Assembly (NCBI GenBank): GCA_038229135.1
Contig: JBBROS010000002.1
Span: forward strand, 1 to 64,000
Reading direction: 5' to 3'
Origin: JBBROS01 sp038229135
GTDB taxonomy: Bacteria; Pseudomonadota; Alphaproteobacteria; Acetobacterales; Acetobacteraceae
Length of the DNA stretch: 64,000 nucleotides
Shown here: positions 1-8,087 of the stretch, piece after piece
Layout of the letters: every line of letters starts with the position of its first letter
Position numbering within the stretch: the first letter of the stretch is position 1
Notes under the pieces: model-generated
Database searches by the model: none
What the model was told of the DNA's origin: nothing
The model's input: the letters and a program-made list of their open reading frames with translations, nothing else
Program-made: the position numbers and the translations under genes

Positions 1-506
1 AGGTGACGTTCGACATCGATGCGAACGGCATCGTGAGCGTGCAGGCCAAGGACAAGGCGACCGGCAAGGAGCAGCAGATCCGCATCCAGGCCAGCGGCGG
101 CCTGTCGGACGCCGACATCCAGAAGATGGTCAAGGAAGCCGAAGCCAACGCCGAATCCGACAAGCGCCGCCGCGAGCAGGTGGAGGCGCGCAACAGCACC
201 GAGGCGATGATCCACCAGGTGGAGAAGTCGCTTGCCGACGGCGGCGAGAAGGTTCCGGCGGAGGCTAAGACGGAGGCCGAGGCGGCCATCGCCGATGCCC
301 GCACCGCGCTGCAGGGCGAGGATCCGGCGGCACTGAAGGCGGCATCGGACCGACTGACGCAGGCCGCGATGAAGGTCGGCGAGGCGATGTACAAGGCCGA
401 GCAGGCCGCGCCGGCGCCGGACGCCGCTGCACCTGGCGCAAAGCCCGGCGAGAAGGTGGTGGACGCCGAGTTCGAGGACGTCAGCGATCGCAAGAAGGCG
501 TCGTAG
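1..506 (+). CDS. dnaK: Chaperone DnaK (Hsp70), C-terminal part, cut by window edge
   Basis: This is the last 168 or so codons of Hsp70; the ATPase domain and most of the substrate-binding sheet lie before the window. The visible part opens with the conserved FDIDANGIVSVQAKDKATG segment of the substrate-binding domain, continues through the helical lid (roughly residues 35-135 of the fragment), and ends in the Ala/Pro-rich tail and the conserved VVDAEFEDV motif that contacts co-chaperones. DnaK binds unfolded peptides in the cytoplasm in an ATP cycle driven by DnaJ and GrpE. dnaJ follows 77 bases later on the same strand, the usual alphaproteobacterial order. The GTG at position 3 is internal, not a start. 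Confidence 0.97.
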   Translation, partial: VTFDIDANGIVSVQAKDKATGKEQQIRIQASGGLSDADIQKMVKEAEANAESDKRRREQVEARNSTEAMIHQVEKSLADGGEKVPAEAKTEAEAAIADARTALQGEDPAALKAASDRLTQAAMKVGEAMYKAEQAAPAPDAAAPGAKPGEKVVDAEFEDVSDRKKAS

Positions 507-527
507 TCACGCGTCTGACATGACCGA

Positions 528-555
528 GGGCGCCCGGCACCACCGGGCGCCCTTC
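528..555 (+). terminator. Hairpin between dnaK and dnaJ
   Basis: A perfect 10-base stem (528-537 with 543-552) with a five-base loop is followed by a short mixed T/C run. It lies 22 bases after the dnaK stop and 32 bases before dnaJ. It could be an attenuating terminator that lowers dnaJ expression relative to dnaK, or an mRNA-stabilising hairpin. The T-run is too weak to be sure. Confidence 0.55.
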
Positions 556-583
556 CCCTTGCCGGCGACCGAGAGCTGACACA

Positions 584-1714
584 GTGGCAACCAAGCAGGA
601 TTATTACACCGTTCTGGGCACGGCGAAGGATGCATCGGCGGAGGACCTGAAGAAGGCCTACCGCAAGATGGCCATGAAGTATCACCCGGACCGGAACCCA
701 AACGACAAGACCGCCGAGGCCAAGTTCAAGGAGCTGAACGAGGCTTACGACGTGCTGAAGGACGACCAGAAGCGCGCCGCCTATGACCGGTTCGGCCACG
801 CAGCCTTCGAGCAGGGCGGCGGCGGCGGAGGCTTCGCCGGCAGCCCGTTCGGCGATGGCGGCGCCGGGTTGGGCGACATTTTCGACCAGATGTTCGGCGA
901 CATCACCGGCCGTGGCCGCGCCCGCGCGCGCAGCGGGGCCGATCTGCAGACGCAGATCGAGGTGGACCTGGTGGAGGCCTATGGCGGCACCAAGCGCCAG
1001 CTGCGCGTGCCCACCCGCGTGGCGTGCGACCATTGCGCCGGCACCGGCTCCGAGGACAAGACCGCCGGCCGCAACACCTGCGGCACCTGCAACGGCCAGG
1101 GCAAGGTCCGCGCACAACAGGGCTTCTTTCTCGTCGAGCGCTCCTGCCCCACCTGCGGCGGCACCGGCCGCACGGTGAAGAACCCCTGCACCGTCTGCCG
1201 CGGCGCCGGCACGGTCGAGCGCGAGCGCACCCTCTCCGTCAGCATCCCCGCCGGTGTCGAGGACGGCACCCGCATCCGCCTGGCCGGCGAAGGCGAGGCC
1301 GGCCCTCAGGGCACCCCGCCCGGAGACCTCTACGTCCATATCGGCGTCCGCCCGCACGAGATCTTCCAGCGGGAAGGCGCCAATATCTACTGCCGCGTCC
1401 CCCTCCCCATGGCCCAGGCGGCCCTGGGCGGCGACGTGGAGGTGCCCGCCATCGACGGCACCCGTGCCAAGGTGAAGATCCCCGCCGGCACCCAGACCGG
1501 CGACCAGTTCCGCCTGCGCAGCAAGGGCTTCTCCATCCTCCGCAGCGCCGCCCGCGGCGACATGTACATCCAGGTCGCCGTCGAAACCCCACGCCATCTG
1601 ACGAAGAAGCAGCGCGAGCTCCTCGAGGCGTTCGAGGCCGAGAGCAAGGGTCAAAGCCCGGACTCCGACGGCTTCTTCGCCAAGGTCAGCAAGTTCTTCG
1701 AAGGCACGCCGTAG
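584..1714 (+). CDS. dnaJ: Chaperone DnaJ (Hsp40)
   Basis: This is the co-chaperone that delivers substrates to DnaK and stimulates its ATPase. At 376 residues it has the full class I architecture: a J domain (residues 1-70) with HPD at 34-36; a Gly/Phe-rich linker (about 75-115); four CxxCxGxG zinc-finger repeats between about 148 and 215 (CDHCAGTG, CGTCNGQG, CPTCGGTG, CTVCRGAG); and the C-terminal substrate-binding domain. The start is GTG at 584, which gives the canonical MATKQDYY N terminus. It lies downstream of dnaK and may share heat-shock control, with the hairpin at 528-552 between them. Confidence 0.98.
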   Translation: MATKQDYYTVLGTAKDASAEDLKKAYRKMAMKYHPDRNPNDKTAEAKFKELNEAYDVLKDDQKRAAYDRFGHAAFEQGGGGGGFAGSPFGDGGAGLGDIFDQMFGDITGRGRARARSGADLQTQIEVDLVEAYGGTKRQLRVPTRVACDHCAGTGSEDKTAGRNTCGTCNGQGKVRAQQGFFLVERSCPTCGGTGRTVKNPCTVCRGAGTVERERTLSVSIPAGVEDGTRIRLAGEGEAGPQGTPPGDLYVHIGVRPHEIFQREGANIYCRVPLPMAQAALGGDVEVPAIDGTRAKVKIPAGTQTGDQFRLRSKGFSILRSAARGDMYIQVAVETPRHLTKKQRELLEAFEAESKGQSPDSDGFFAKVSKFFEGTP

Positions 1715-1718
1715 CCCG

Positions 1719-1756
1719 CCTCCCCTCCCCTCGCGGGAGGGGCCGGGGGAGGGGGC
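1719..1756 (+). repeat. C/G-rich palindromic repeat, family A, copy 1
   Basis: An imperfect palindrome made of C-rich and G-rich arms around a TCGC centre starts five bases after the dnaJ stop. Near-identical sequences occur at 11653-11692 and 61552-61589. Here it is extragenic and could act as a terminator or mRNA 3' end for dnaJ. Confidence 0.7.
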
Positions 1757-1795
1757 ACCGACTGCGCACACCCTCATCGCCAGAGACTCGAAACA

Positions 1796-2410
1796 ATGCG
1801 CAGCCTGTTGCTTATCCCCCTCCTCGCCGCCTGCGCCGCGACGCCACCCATCCTCCCCCCCTGCCCGCCCGAGCCCCCCGAAGCGGTGGCCTGGATCACC
1901 GATTACGGCTGGCACACCGAGATCGTCATCCCCGCCGCCCAGGCCACCGGCCCGCTCGTAGCCCTCCGCTCCCCCGCACCGTGGGCCAAAACCCTGAGCT
2001 TCGGCTTCGGCAAACGCAGCTTCTTCACCCTCGACGACCCCGGCCCGCTGGACTTCGTCGAAGGCGCCATCCCCGGTCCCGCCGCCATCCGCCTCACCAC
2101 GCTCCGGACCCCCGCACACGGCGGCCAGACCATCCAACTCCCCCTCACCCCGCCCCAGGCCGAAGCCCTCAACGCCAGCCTGTTCAACAGCCTCGAACCC
2201 GGCACTCCGACCGCATTCCGCACGGACCCGATCCACGCCTACCAGTTCTATCCCGCGGCCCGAGGCTACTCCCTCGCCTACACCTGCAACGCCTGGACCG
2301 CCGACACCCTCGCCCAAGCCGGCCTCCCCATCCAGGCCCGCCCCATCCGCGCCAGCATCACCATGCAAGCCGCCGCCACCCTACCCGGCGCCTGCTCCCC
2401 GCGGTTCTGA
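1796..2410 (+). CDS. DUF2459-family lipoprotein
   Basis: A 204-residue protein with a short lipoprotein signal (LLAAC, lipid-bearing Cys near residue 13) followed by a Pro-rich linker. The body resembles the DUF2459/TIGR02117 family, which has no established biochemical role: it carries the conserved GWHTEIVIP segment, a FGFGKRSFF segment and a C-terminal CNAWTADTLAQAGLP segment. The Trp-His and Cys-Asn motifs are reminiscent of papain-fold amidases, but that is inference. It stands alone after dnaJ and converges on rnhA. Confidence 0.8.
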   Translation: MRSLLLIPLLAACAATPPILPPCPPEPPEAVAWITDYGWHTEIVIPAAQATGPLVALRSPAPWAKTLSFGFGKRSFFTLDDPGPLDFVEGAIPGPAAIRLTTLRTPAHGGQTIQLPLTPPQAEALNASLFNSLEPGTPTAFRTDPIHAYQFYPAARGYSLAYTCNAWTADTLAQAGLPIQARPIRASITMQAAATLPGACSPRF

Positions 2411-2463
2411 CCGATGACGCTCCCCCCGCCATGTGTGGGTTGAGTGACTGCGAGTGCGACAAT

Positions 2464-2916
2464 CTAGGTTGCCAACCCCTCGCGAGCCCGCGTCGCCAGC
2501 ACGTCGGCGCGCTCGTTCATCACGTCCCCAGAATGCCCCCGCACCCAGCGCCACTCGATCTCGTGCCGCTTCGCCGCGTCCAGCACCCGGCGCCACAAGT
2601 CCATATTCTTCACCGGGTCACCGCCCGCGGTCCGCCAGTTCTTGCGCACCCACCCGGTGGCCCAGCGGGTCACGCCGTTGCGGACGTATTCGCTGTCCGT
2701 GTGCAGCACCACGCGGCAGGGCCGGGTCAGCGCTTCGAGCGCTGCGGCAGCCGCCGTCAGTTCCATGCGGTTGTTGGTGGTCTGCGCCTCCGCCCCCGTC
2801 AGCTCCCGCTCGGTGCCGCCATAGCGCAGGATCGCCGCCCAGCCGCCCGGGCCGGGGTTGGGCTTGCAGCCGCCGTCCGTCCACACCTCCACCGCCGTGG
2901 GCACCTCAGCAGCCAA
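2464..2916 (-). CDS. rnhA: Ribonuclease HI
   Basis: This enzyme cleaves the RNA strand of RNA-DNA hybrids, removing R-loops and primers. At 150 residues it is full length. The four catalytic carboxylates sit at D14 (in WTDGGC), E52 (in NNRMEL), D74 (in HTDSEY) and D138 (in NERAD), the Escherichia coli pattern shifted by four. Its start overlaps the 3' end of thrB by 11 bases, so it is the last gene of the ispH-thrB-rnhA operon and probably translationally coupled. Confidence 0.97.
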   Translation of the reverse strand: MAAEVPTAVEVWTDGGCKPNPGPGGWAAILRYGGTERELTGAEAQTTNNRMELTAAAAALEALTRPCRVVLHTDSEYVRNGVTRWATGWVRKNWRTAGGDPVKNMDLWRRVLDAAKRHEIEWRWVRGHSGDVMNERADVLATRAREGLAT

Positions 2917-3865
2917 GCGCGCCCACCACTTCCGCCTGCAGGAAGAACCGGAGCCGCCGCAGATACTCGAGCGGGTCCTTCCGCGTCACCATCGCGCCCG
3001 CCGGCGTGTTCACCCAGTCGTACAGCCGCGTCAGCAGGAACCGCAGCGCCGCCCCCTGCGCCAGCACCGGAAGCGCGGCCCGCTCCGCGCCCGACAGCGC
3101 CCGCACTCCGGCATACGCCCCCACCAGCGCCCGCGCCTTCGTCACGTTGAACTGATAGTCGGGCTCGAAGCACCACGCGTTCAGGCACACGGCCAGGTCG
3201 TAGGCCAGCACGTCGGTCGCCGCGAAATAGAAGTCGATCAGCCCCGAGAGCCGGCCCTCGAGGAAGAAGACGTTATCCGGGAACAGGTCCGCATGGATGT
3301 GCCCCCGCGCCAGCCCGTCCGGCCACGCCGACAGCACCCGCGCCAGCGCCGCCTCGAGCTCCGCGCCCAGCCCGTCCTGCACCTCGTCGGCCCCCCCCAG
3401 GCAGCGCTCGAGCAGCGGCGCCCAGCCCGCAGGCCCCAGCGCGTTGGGCCGCTCCGCCGTATAGCCCTCGCCCGCCACGTGCAGTGCCGCCAAGGCCGCC
3501 CCAACCGGGCCGCAATGCTCCACCCGCACCCGGCGTGGCCACACGCCGGGCAGGAACGTCGTGATGCAGGCCGGCCGGCCCGCCAGAGTCCGCAGGCTCA
3601 CCCCGTCCTGCCCCCGCACCGGCTGCGGGCACACGATGCCGCGCCCCGCCAGATGCTCCATCAGCCCCAGGAACCAGGGCAGCTCCACCGGGTCCACCCG
3701 CTTCTCGTACAGAGTGAGGATGAAGTCCCCGCCCGTGGTGCGCAGCGAGAAATTGCTGTTCTCGACGCCTTCCGCAATGCCGCGGAACGCCACCACGCGG
3801 CCCAGCCCATACTCCTCGAGGAACGCCGCCAGCGCCTCGTCCGTGACCTCGGTATAGACCGCCAT
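2906..3865 (-). CDS. thrB: Homoserine kinase (aminoglycoside-phosphotransferase fold)
   Basis: It phosphorylates homoserine, the step before threonine synthase. The 319-residue protein is the APH/choline-kinase-fold type of ThrB used by alphaproteobacteria, not the GHMP type. The Brenner motif GHIHADLFPDNVFF lies near residue 190, followed by the metal-binding LIDFYFA segment. It starts three bases after the ispH stop and overlaps rnhA. lysC, the first step of the same amino-acid family, is at 18261. Confidence 0.95.
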   Translation of the reverse strand: MAVYTEVTDEALAAFLEEYGLGRVVAFRGIAEGVENSNFSLRTTGGDFILTLYEKRVDPVELPWFLGLMEHLAGRGIVCPQPVRGQDGVSLRTLAGRPACITTFLPGVWPRRVRVEHCGPVGAALAALHVAGEGYTAERPNALGPAGWAPLLERCLGGADEVQDGLGAELEAALARVLSAWPDGLARGHIHADLFPDNVFFLEGRLSGLIDFYFAATDVLAYDLAVCLNAWCFEPDYQFNVTKARALVGAYAGVRALSGAERAALPVLAQGAALRFLLTRLYDWVNTPAGAMVTRKDPLEYLRRLRFFLQAEVVGALGC

Positions 3866-3868
3866 CGA

Positions 3869-4864
3869 TTAGGCCGGCAGGCGAGCCTCGAGGGGCGCGG
3901 GCAGCTTGAACACCACGTCCTCCTGCGTCACCTGGCGCTCCTCGATCTGGAGGTCGTAGCGCTCGCCCAGCAGCCGCAGCAGCTCCTGCACCAGCGATTC
4001 CGGGGCCGACGCGCCGGCCGTGAGCCCCATGCGCTGCACGCCCTCCATCACGCTCCAGTCCCACATGTTCGCGCGCGGCAGCAGGATGGCCTTGGCCGCC
4101 CCGGCCCGCTCGGCCACCTCTCGCAGGCGCTGGCTGTTGCTGCTGTTGGGGCTGCCGATCACCACCACGAGGTCGCAATCCCGCGCCACCGCCTTCACCG
4201 CCGCCTGGCGATTCGTCGTCGCGTAGCAGATGTCCTCCCGCTTCGGCCCATCGATCAGCGGAAACCGCCGCCGCAGCGTCTCGATGATCTCGGCGGTGTC
4301 GTCCACGCTCAGCGTCGTCTGCGTGATGAAGGCCAGCATCGACGGGTCCATCGCCTCGACCGTCTCCGCATCCTGCACGCTTTGCACCAGCGTCATGCTC
4401 CCGGGCGGCAGCTGGCCCATGGTGCCCACGACCTCGGGATGCCCCTCATGCCCGATCATCAGGATATGCCGCTGTTCGGCCCCGCCACCCGCGAAGTGCC
4501 GCTCGGCCTCGCGGTGCACCTTGCTCACCAGCGGGCATGTGGCGTCGAGATACAGCAGGTTCCGCCGCTCCGCCTCGGCCGGCACGCTCTTGGGCACGCC
4601 ATGCGCGCTGAACACCACGTGCGCGTCGGCCGGCACCTCGTCCAACTCCTCGACGAACACCGCGCCCTGCGCCTCGAGCTCCTCCACCACGGTGCGGTTG
4701 TGCACGATCTCGTGGCGGACGTACACCGGCTTGCCATAGCGCCGCAGCGCCTCCTCCACGACGCGGATCGCCCGGTCCACCCCGGCGCAGAACCCTCGCG
4801 GCCCGGCCAGCACCACCTGCAACGGCGGCAGCTTCTTCGGACCCTGTTCGACCATACCGTCCAT
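3869..4864 (-). CDS. ispH: 4-hydroxy-3-methylbut-2-enyl diphosphate reductase
   Basis: The last enzyme of the non-mevalonate isoprenoid pathway, a [4Fe-4S] protein making IPP and DMAPP. The three cluster cysteines are visible in GFCAGVDRAI (C26), DATCPLVSKVH and ICYATTNRQ, with the substrate-binding SSNSQRL motif downstream. The ATG at 4864 is chosen because the family begins shortly before the first Cys motif and a GAGG lies about 10 bases upstream; the reading frame stays open to 4978, but that extension has no family resemblance. It is the first gene of the operon with thrB and rnhA and is divergent from the lipoprotein at 5006. Confidence 0.95.
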   Translation of the reverse strand: MDGMVEQGPKKLPPLQVVLAGPRGFCAGVDRAIRVVEEALRRYGKPVYVRHEIVHNRTVVEELEAQGAVFVEELDEVPADAHVVFSAHGVPKSVPAEAERRNLLYLDATCPLVSKVHREAERHFAGGGAEQRHILMIGHEGHPEVVGTMGQLPPGSMTLVQSVQDAETVEAMDPSMLAFITQTTLSVDDTAEIIETLRRRFPLIDGPKREDICYATTNRQAAVKAVARDCDLVVVIGSPNSSNSQRLREVAERAGAAKAILLPRANMWDWSVMEGVQRMGLTAGASAPESLVQELLRLLGERYDLQIEERQVTQEDVVFKLPAPLEARLPA

Positions 4865-5005
4865 CGCGCGCAATCCTCGGACCTTGTCCGGCCCGCCCGG
4901 CGCGCGCACCATGCGCCCCGAACAGCCAATGCCACACACATAAGCCGCCCGAGGCACCGGCGCCACCCCGCGCGCCACCCCGCCCGAACGGCCGGAGACC
5001 CCACG

Positions 5006-5536
5006 ATGCCCCCCGCCTTGCCTAACGCCTTGCGCCCCCTCGCCCTACTCCCGCTCCTGGCGCTGTCCGCCTGCGGCGGCGGCTCGGACGAGAAATTCGC
5101 GCCCCCCTGCCCCACCCCCAGCATCCCGCGCGACACCAGCGAGCTGCACCGCTTCCGCAGCACAGGCCGGGACCTCACCGACTCCGTCCTAGAGGGCCGC
5201 ATCATCGGCGTGAACGGCTCCTGCACCCGCGACGGGGACCGCACCACCGTCGCCACCGTCATCGCCGGCATCCAGCTCACCCGCGGCCCGGCAGCCACCA
5301 GCCGCGTGGCCGACATCGCCTACTTCGTCGCCGTGTCCGAAGGCGACCGCATCCTCGACAAGCGCACCTTCACCTCCCGCGCCGAGTTCCCGCCCAACAC
5401 GGACGTGCTCCGCCTCGGCGGCGAGGAGGTGGAGCTCCGCCTGCCCGTGACGCCCACTAAGTCCGCCGTCGTGTACCGCATCAGCGTCGGCTTCCAGCTC
5501 ACCCCGGCCGAACTCGCCCTCGTCCGCGGGCGCTAA
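5006..5536 (+). CDS. Putative lipoprotein, unknown function
   Basis: A 176-residue protein with a hydrophobic signal ending in LSAC (lipid Cys at 23) followed by Gly-Gly-Gly-Ser, typical of exported lipoproteins. The mature part has no domain I recognise. It looks like a compact beta-rich protein with two further cysteines (PPC near 33 and GSC near 72). It is the first gene of a tight cluster: the cupin gene follows three bases after its stop. It is divergent from ispH, with about 140 bases between them that must hold both promoters. Confidence 0.7.
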   Translation: MPPALPNALRPLALLPLLALSACGGGSDEKFAPPCPTPSIPRDTSELHRFRSTGRDLTDSVLEGRIIGVNGSCTRDGDRTTVATVIAGIQLTRGPAATSRVADIAYFVAVSEGDRILDKRTFTSRAEFPPNTDVLRLGGEEVELRLPVTPTKSAVVYRISVGFQLTPAELALVRGR

Positions 5537-5539
5537 GCC

Positions 5540-5893
5540 ATGACCGAGTCCGTGAACCTGGCGCAGAAGCTCTCGACCTTCTCGGACCACTGGTCGCCCA
5601 GGACGGTAGCGCTCTTCAACGGGCATGACGTCATGGTGGCGAAGATCTCGGGTGAATTCACGTGGCACAAACATGACGACACGGATGACTTCTTCCTCGT
5701 CCTGAAGGGCGCGCTCGACATCGAGCTGCGCGACCGGACGGTCAGCCTCCGCCCCGGAGAGCTCTTCGTCGTGCCGATGGGCGTCGAGCATCGCCCGGTC
5801 GCGCACGGAGAGGTCGAGATTCTGCTCATGGAACGGTCCGGCACGCCGAACAGCGGCGACCCGGCGACCGCGGCGCCTCGCCGGTTCGCATGA
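5540..5893 (+). CDS. Small cupin-domain protein
   Basis: A single-domain cupin of 117 residues. Cupin motif 1 is in WHKHDDTDDFFLVLKG (around residues 43-58) and motif 2 in GELFVVPMGVEHRP (around 74-87); the histidines at these positions could bind one metal ion. The position usually held by Glu in motif 1 is Asp here. Such proteins range from isomerases to ligand binders and no substrate can be assigned. It sits between two lipoprotein genes and its stop overlaps the next start (ATGA). Confidence 0.88.
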   Translation: MTESVNLAQKLSTFSDHWSPRTVALFNGHDVMVAKISGEFTWHKHDDTDDFFLVLKGALDIELRDRTVSLRPGELFVVPMGVEHRPVAHGEVEILLMERSGTPNSGDPATAAPRRFA

Positions 5894-6777
5894 CGCACTC
5901 GGCAATGCTCCGCCGCCGCGCCCTCCTCGCGCCGCTCGCGCTCGCCGCCTGCGCCGCCCCGTTCCCGCCGCCGCCGGACGCGGTCGCGCCCGACGCGCTG
6001 GCCCTGCTCCAATCCAGCGCCCGCGCCCATGGCAGCCAGGCGTTTGCCGGGATACGCGACGTCAGCGTCTCCTACACCGGCGAGTGGCGACCCATCGTCC
6101 CCCGCCTGGTGCCCGAGCTGGTGGATGCCGGGCACCGCCGCGCCTCCGAGGAGCGCATCCTGCTGCGCCCCGGGGTCTCCGCCGCCCACCACACCGGCCC
6201 GGCCGGGGAGAAGCACGTCGTCCGCAACCCGCGCGCCGTCCAGGTCTGGTTCGACGGCCAGCCCAGCGCCGCACCGGCCGCCCTCGCTGCCGCCGCCCTC
6301 GTGGCTGACAACTACGCCCTCTTCCTCCTAGGCCCCATGCGCCTGGCCACCCTCCCCATCGCGGGCCTCAGCCTTGAGGCGCCGGACCGCATCACCGTCG
6401 GCGGCCAACGGCACGACTGCGACACCGTCCGCGCCCGCCTCAAGCCCGGCCTCGGCCTGTCGGACGCCGACCAGGTCACCCTCTTCATCGACCGCGAGCA
6501 CCGCCTCATGCGCCGCCTCCGCTTCTCTCTCGAGGGCCTGGACAGCACGAAAGGCGCCATCGCCGAAGTCGACACCTGGGGCCACCAGCCCTACGCCGGC
6601 CTGCAGATCCCCACCCGCTTCCACGAACGCCTCCTCCGCCCGCTCCCCATCCCCGTCCACGACTGGACCCTCACCGGCCTCGACCTCGACCGCGGGCTGA
6701 CCGAAGCCGACCTGGCCGGCCCAGCCTTCACCGGAGGCGCCGCAGCGCCTGCGACCCGGTGGTCGACGGTCGGCTGA
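5890..6777 (+). CDS. Putative lipoprotein, unknown function
   Basis: A 295-residue exported protein. Its basic N terminus and hydrophobic stretch end in LAAC, so it is probably lipid-anchored. The rest is a predicted all-beta region with repeated motifs such as FIDREHRLMRRLRFSLEG and a C-terminal Asp/Gly-rich tail. I do not recognise the family; outer-membrane lipoprotein sorting proteins of the LolA/LolB fold are one possibility by composition only. It overlaps the cupin gene by four bases, so the trio 5006-6777 is probably one transcript. Confidence 0.72.
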   Translation: MTHSAMLRRRALLAPLALAACAAPFPPPPDAVAPDALALLQSSARAHGSQAFAGIRDVSVSYTGEWRPIVPRLVPELVDAGHRRASEERILLRPGVSAAHHTGPAGEKHVVRNPRAVQVWFDGQPSAAPAALAAAALVADNYALFLLGPMRLATLPIAGLSLEAPDRITVGGQRHDCDTVRARLKPGLGLSDADQVTLFIDREHRLMRRLRFSLEGLDSTKGAIAEVDTWGHQPYAGLQIPTRFHERLLRPLPIPVHDWTLTGLDLDRGLTEADLAGPAFTGGAAAPATRWSTVG

Positions 6778-6830
6778 TCCCTACTGACCGGGCGTGCCCG
6801 GTCGACTGATCCCTACTGACCGGGCGTGCC
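6767..6830. repeat. 32-bp tandem duplication at convergent gene ends
   Basis: Two adjacent 32-base copies (6767-6798 and 6799-6830) differ at one position. The first carries the stop of the plus-strand lipoprotein gene and the second carries the stop of the minus-strand flavoprotein gene. A 16-base palindrome (about 6787-6804) spans the junction and could act as a bidirectional terminator. Confidence 0.85.
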
Positions 6831-8087
6831 AGCAAGCGCCGCGCACCCTGCCGAGCGGCTTGCAATGTGCCCCGCCAGGCGATCCGCATCGTGCCATACG
6901 CCCCAGATGAACGAGGACGCCCGCTTCGACAGCCAGGGCAGGCCCAGATGATACAGCCCCGGCACCACGGACACGCCGCGCGCGTGGAGCGGCCGCCCGC
7001 TCGCATCGAGCGCGCCGGGCGGGAGCCAGCCGAAGTCGAAGCCATACCCTGTCGCCCAGATGATCGAGGTGACCCCGGCATCGGCGAGGTCCAGCTTCAG
7101 CACCGGGTCGCCCGATCCCGGAAGGGCCGCGCGGAACCGACGCGCCTCGGGCTCCTCCGGCAGCTCGAGTCCTTCCCGCCGCGCATAGGCGTCGGCCTCG
7201 TCCAGGACGGAAAGGTAGTCTGCGTCGCCCTGCGCGATGCTGGCGGCAAGGTCGGGTGCGAAATGGACCGTCCCGTCCTGGTAGCGCTCGGCCCGGCCCA
7301 GCAGCCGGATGCCGCTCGCGGCCATTTCGCGGAAATCCACCGTGCGGCCGCCCCGCGCGCCACTCACGGCGATCGTCACGTGCTCCCGCCCGGGCTCGCA
7401 CACCGTCGCCTCCCACTTGCCGAGCACGCCGAGCCACCAGACAAAGTCCCGCCCGCGATAGCGCCGCGGCGGCCGGTTGTGCGGGCCCACGGAGAGGTGC
7501 ACCCGCCGGCCCGCCCGGTTCAGCTCGTCGGCAATCTGCACGCCCGAGGAGCCTGCGCCCACCACCAGCACGTTGCCTGGCGGCAGCTGCGCCGGGTTGC
7601 GGTAGGCGGAGGAATGGATCTGCACCAGGCCGTCCTGCGCCGGCATCAGGGGTGGGATGAGCGGCCGTTGGAACGGCCCGGTCGCCGCCACCACGGTGCC
7701 GGCGTCGATCACCCCCGCCGACGTCTCGACCCGGAAGCCCGGCCCATCCTCCTTCTGCCGGACGGCGAGCACGTCGACGCCGCACCGGATCGGGGCCGAG
7801 ACCATCGCGGCGTAATCCTCGAGGTAGCCCACGATACTCGCGCGCGGCGCGTAGCCATCCGGGTCCACGTCCTGGAACACGAGCCCCGGGAAGCGGTCGT
7901 GCCAGGCCGGGCCGTTCGCCACCAGCGAATCCCACCGCTCCGACCGCCACCGCTCCGCGATCCGGCTGCGCTCGAGCACCAGATGCGGCAACCCGCGCCG
8001 GCCCAGGTGCTCGCTCATCGCGATCCCGGCCTGGCCGGCCCCGATGACCAGCGTGGCCGCCCGTGCCGGGAGCGCGCCCGCCGTCAT
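6813..8087 (-). CDS. CzcO-like flavin-dependent monooxygenase
   Basis: A 424-residue flavoprotein with two Rossmann motifs: VIGAGQAG near residues 14-21 for FAD and VVGAGSSG near 172-180 for NAD(P)H. A late IIWATGYGFDF matches the ATG motif of flavin monooxygenases. It belongs to the COG2072 group, historically called CzcO for its association with the CDF exporter CzcD; the substrate is unknown. Its ATG overlaps the stop of the CDF gene (ATGA), so the two are translationally coupled. The ATG at 8087 is chosen because longer readings run back through the CDF gene. Confidence 0.88.
   Translation of the reverse strand: MTAGALPARAATLVIGAGQAGIAMSEHLGRRGLPHLVLERSRIAERWRSERWDSLVANGPAWHDRFPGLVFQDVDPDGYAPRASIVGYLEDYAAMVSAPIRCGVDVLAVRQKEDGPGFRVETSAGVIDAGTVVAATGPFQRPLIPPLMPAQDGLVQIHSSAYRNPAQLPPGNVLVVGAGSSGVQIADELNRAGRRVHLSVGPHNRPPRRYRGRDFVWWLGVLGKWEATVCEPGREHVTIAVSGARGGRTVDFREMAASGIRLLGRAERYQDGTVHFAPDLAASIAQGDADYLSVLDEADAYARREGLELPEEPEARRFRAALPGSGDPVLKLDLADAGVTSIIWATGYGFDFGWLPPGALDASGRPLHARGVSVVPGLYHLGLPWLSKRASSFIWGVWHDADRLAGHIASRSAGCAALAGTPGQ

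Noticed and set aside
1024..3150. A 708-codon open frame across dnaJ, the DUF2459 gene and rnhA
   Set aside because: It runs through three genes in the wrong frame or strand, is Arg/Pro/His-rich and reflects high GC content only.
4865..4978. N-terminal extension of ispH
   Set aside because: The frame stays open but has no resemblance to the family, and a better start with GAGG upstream is at 4864.
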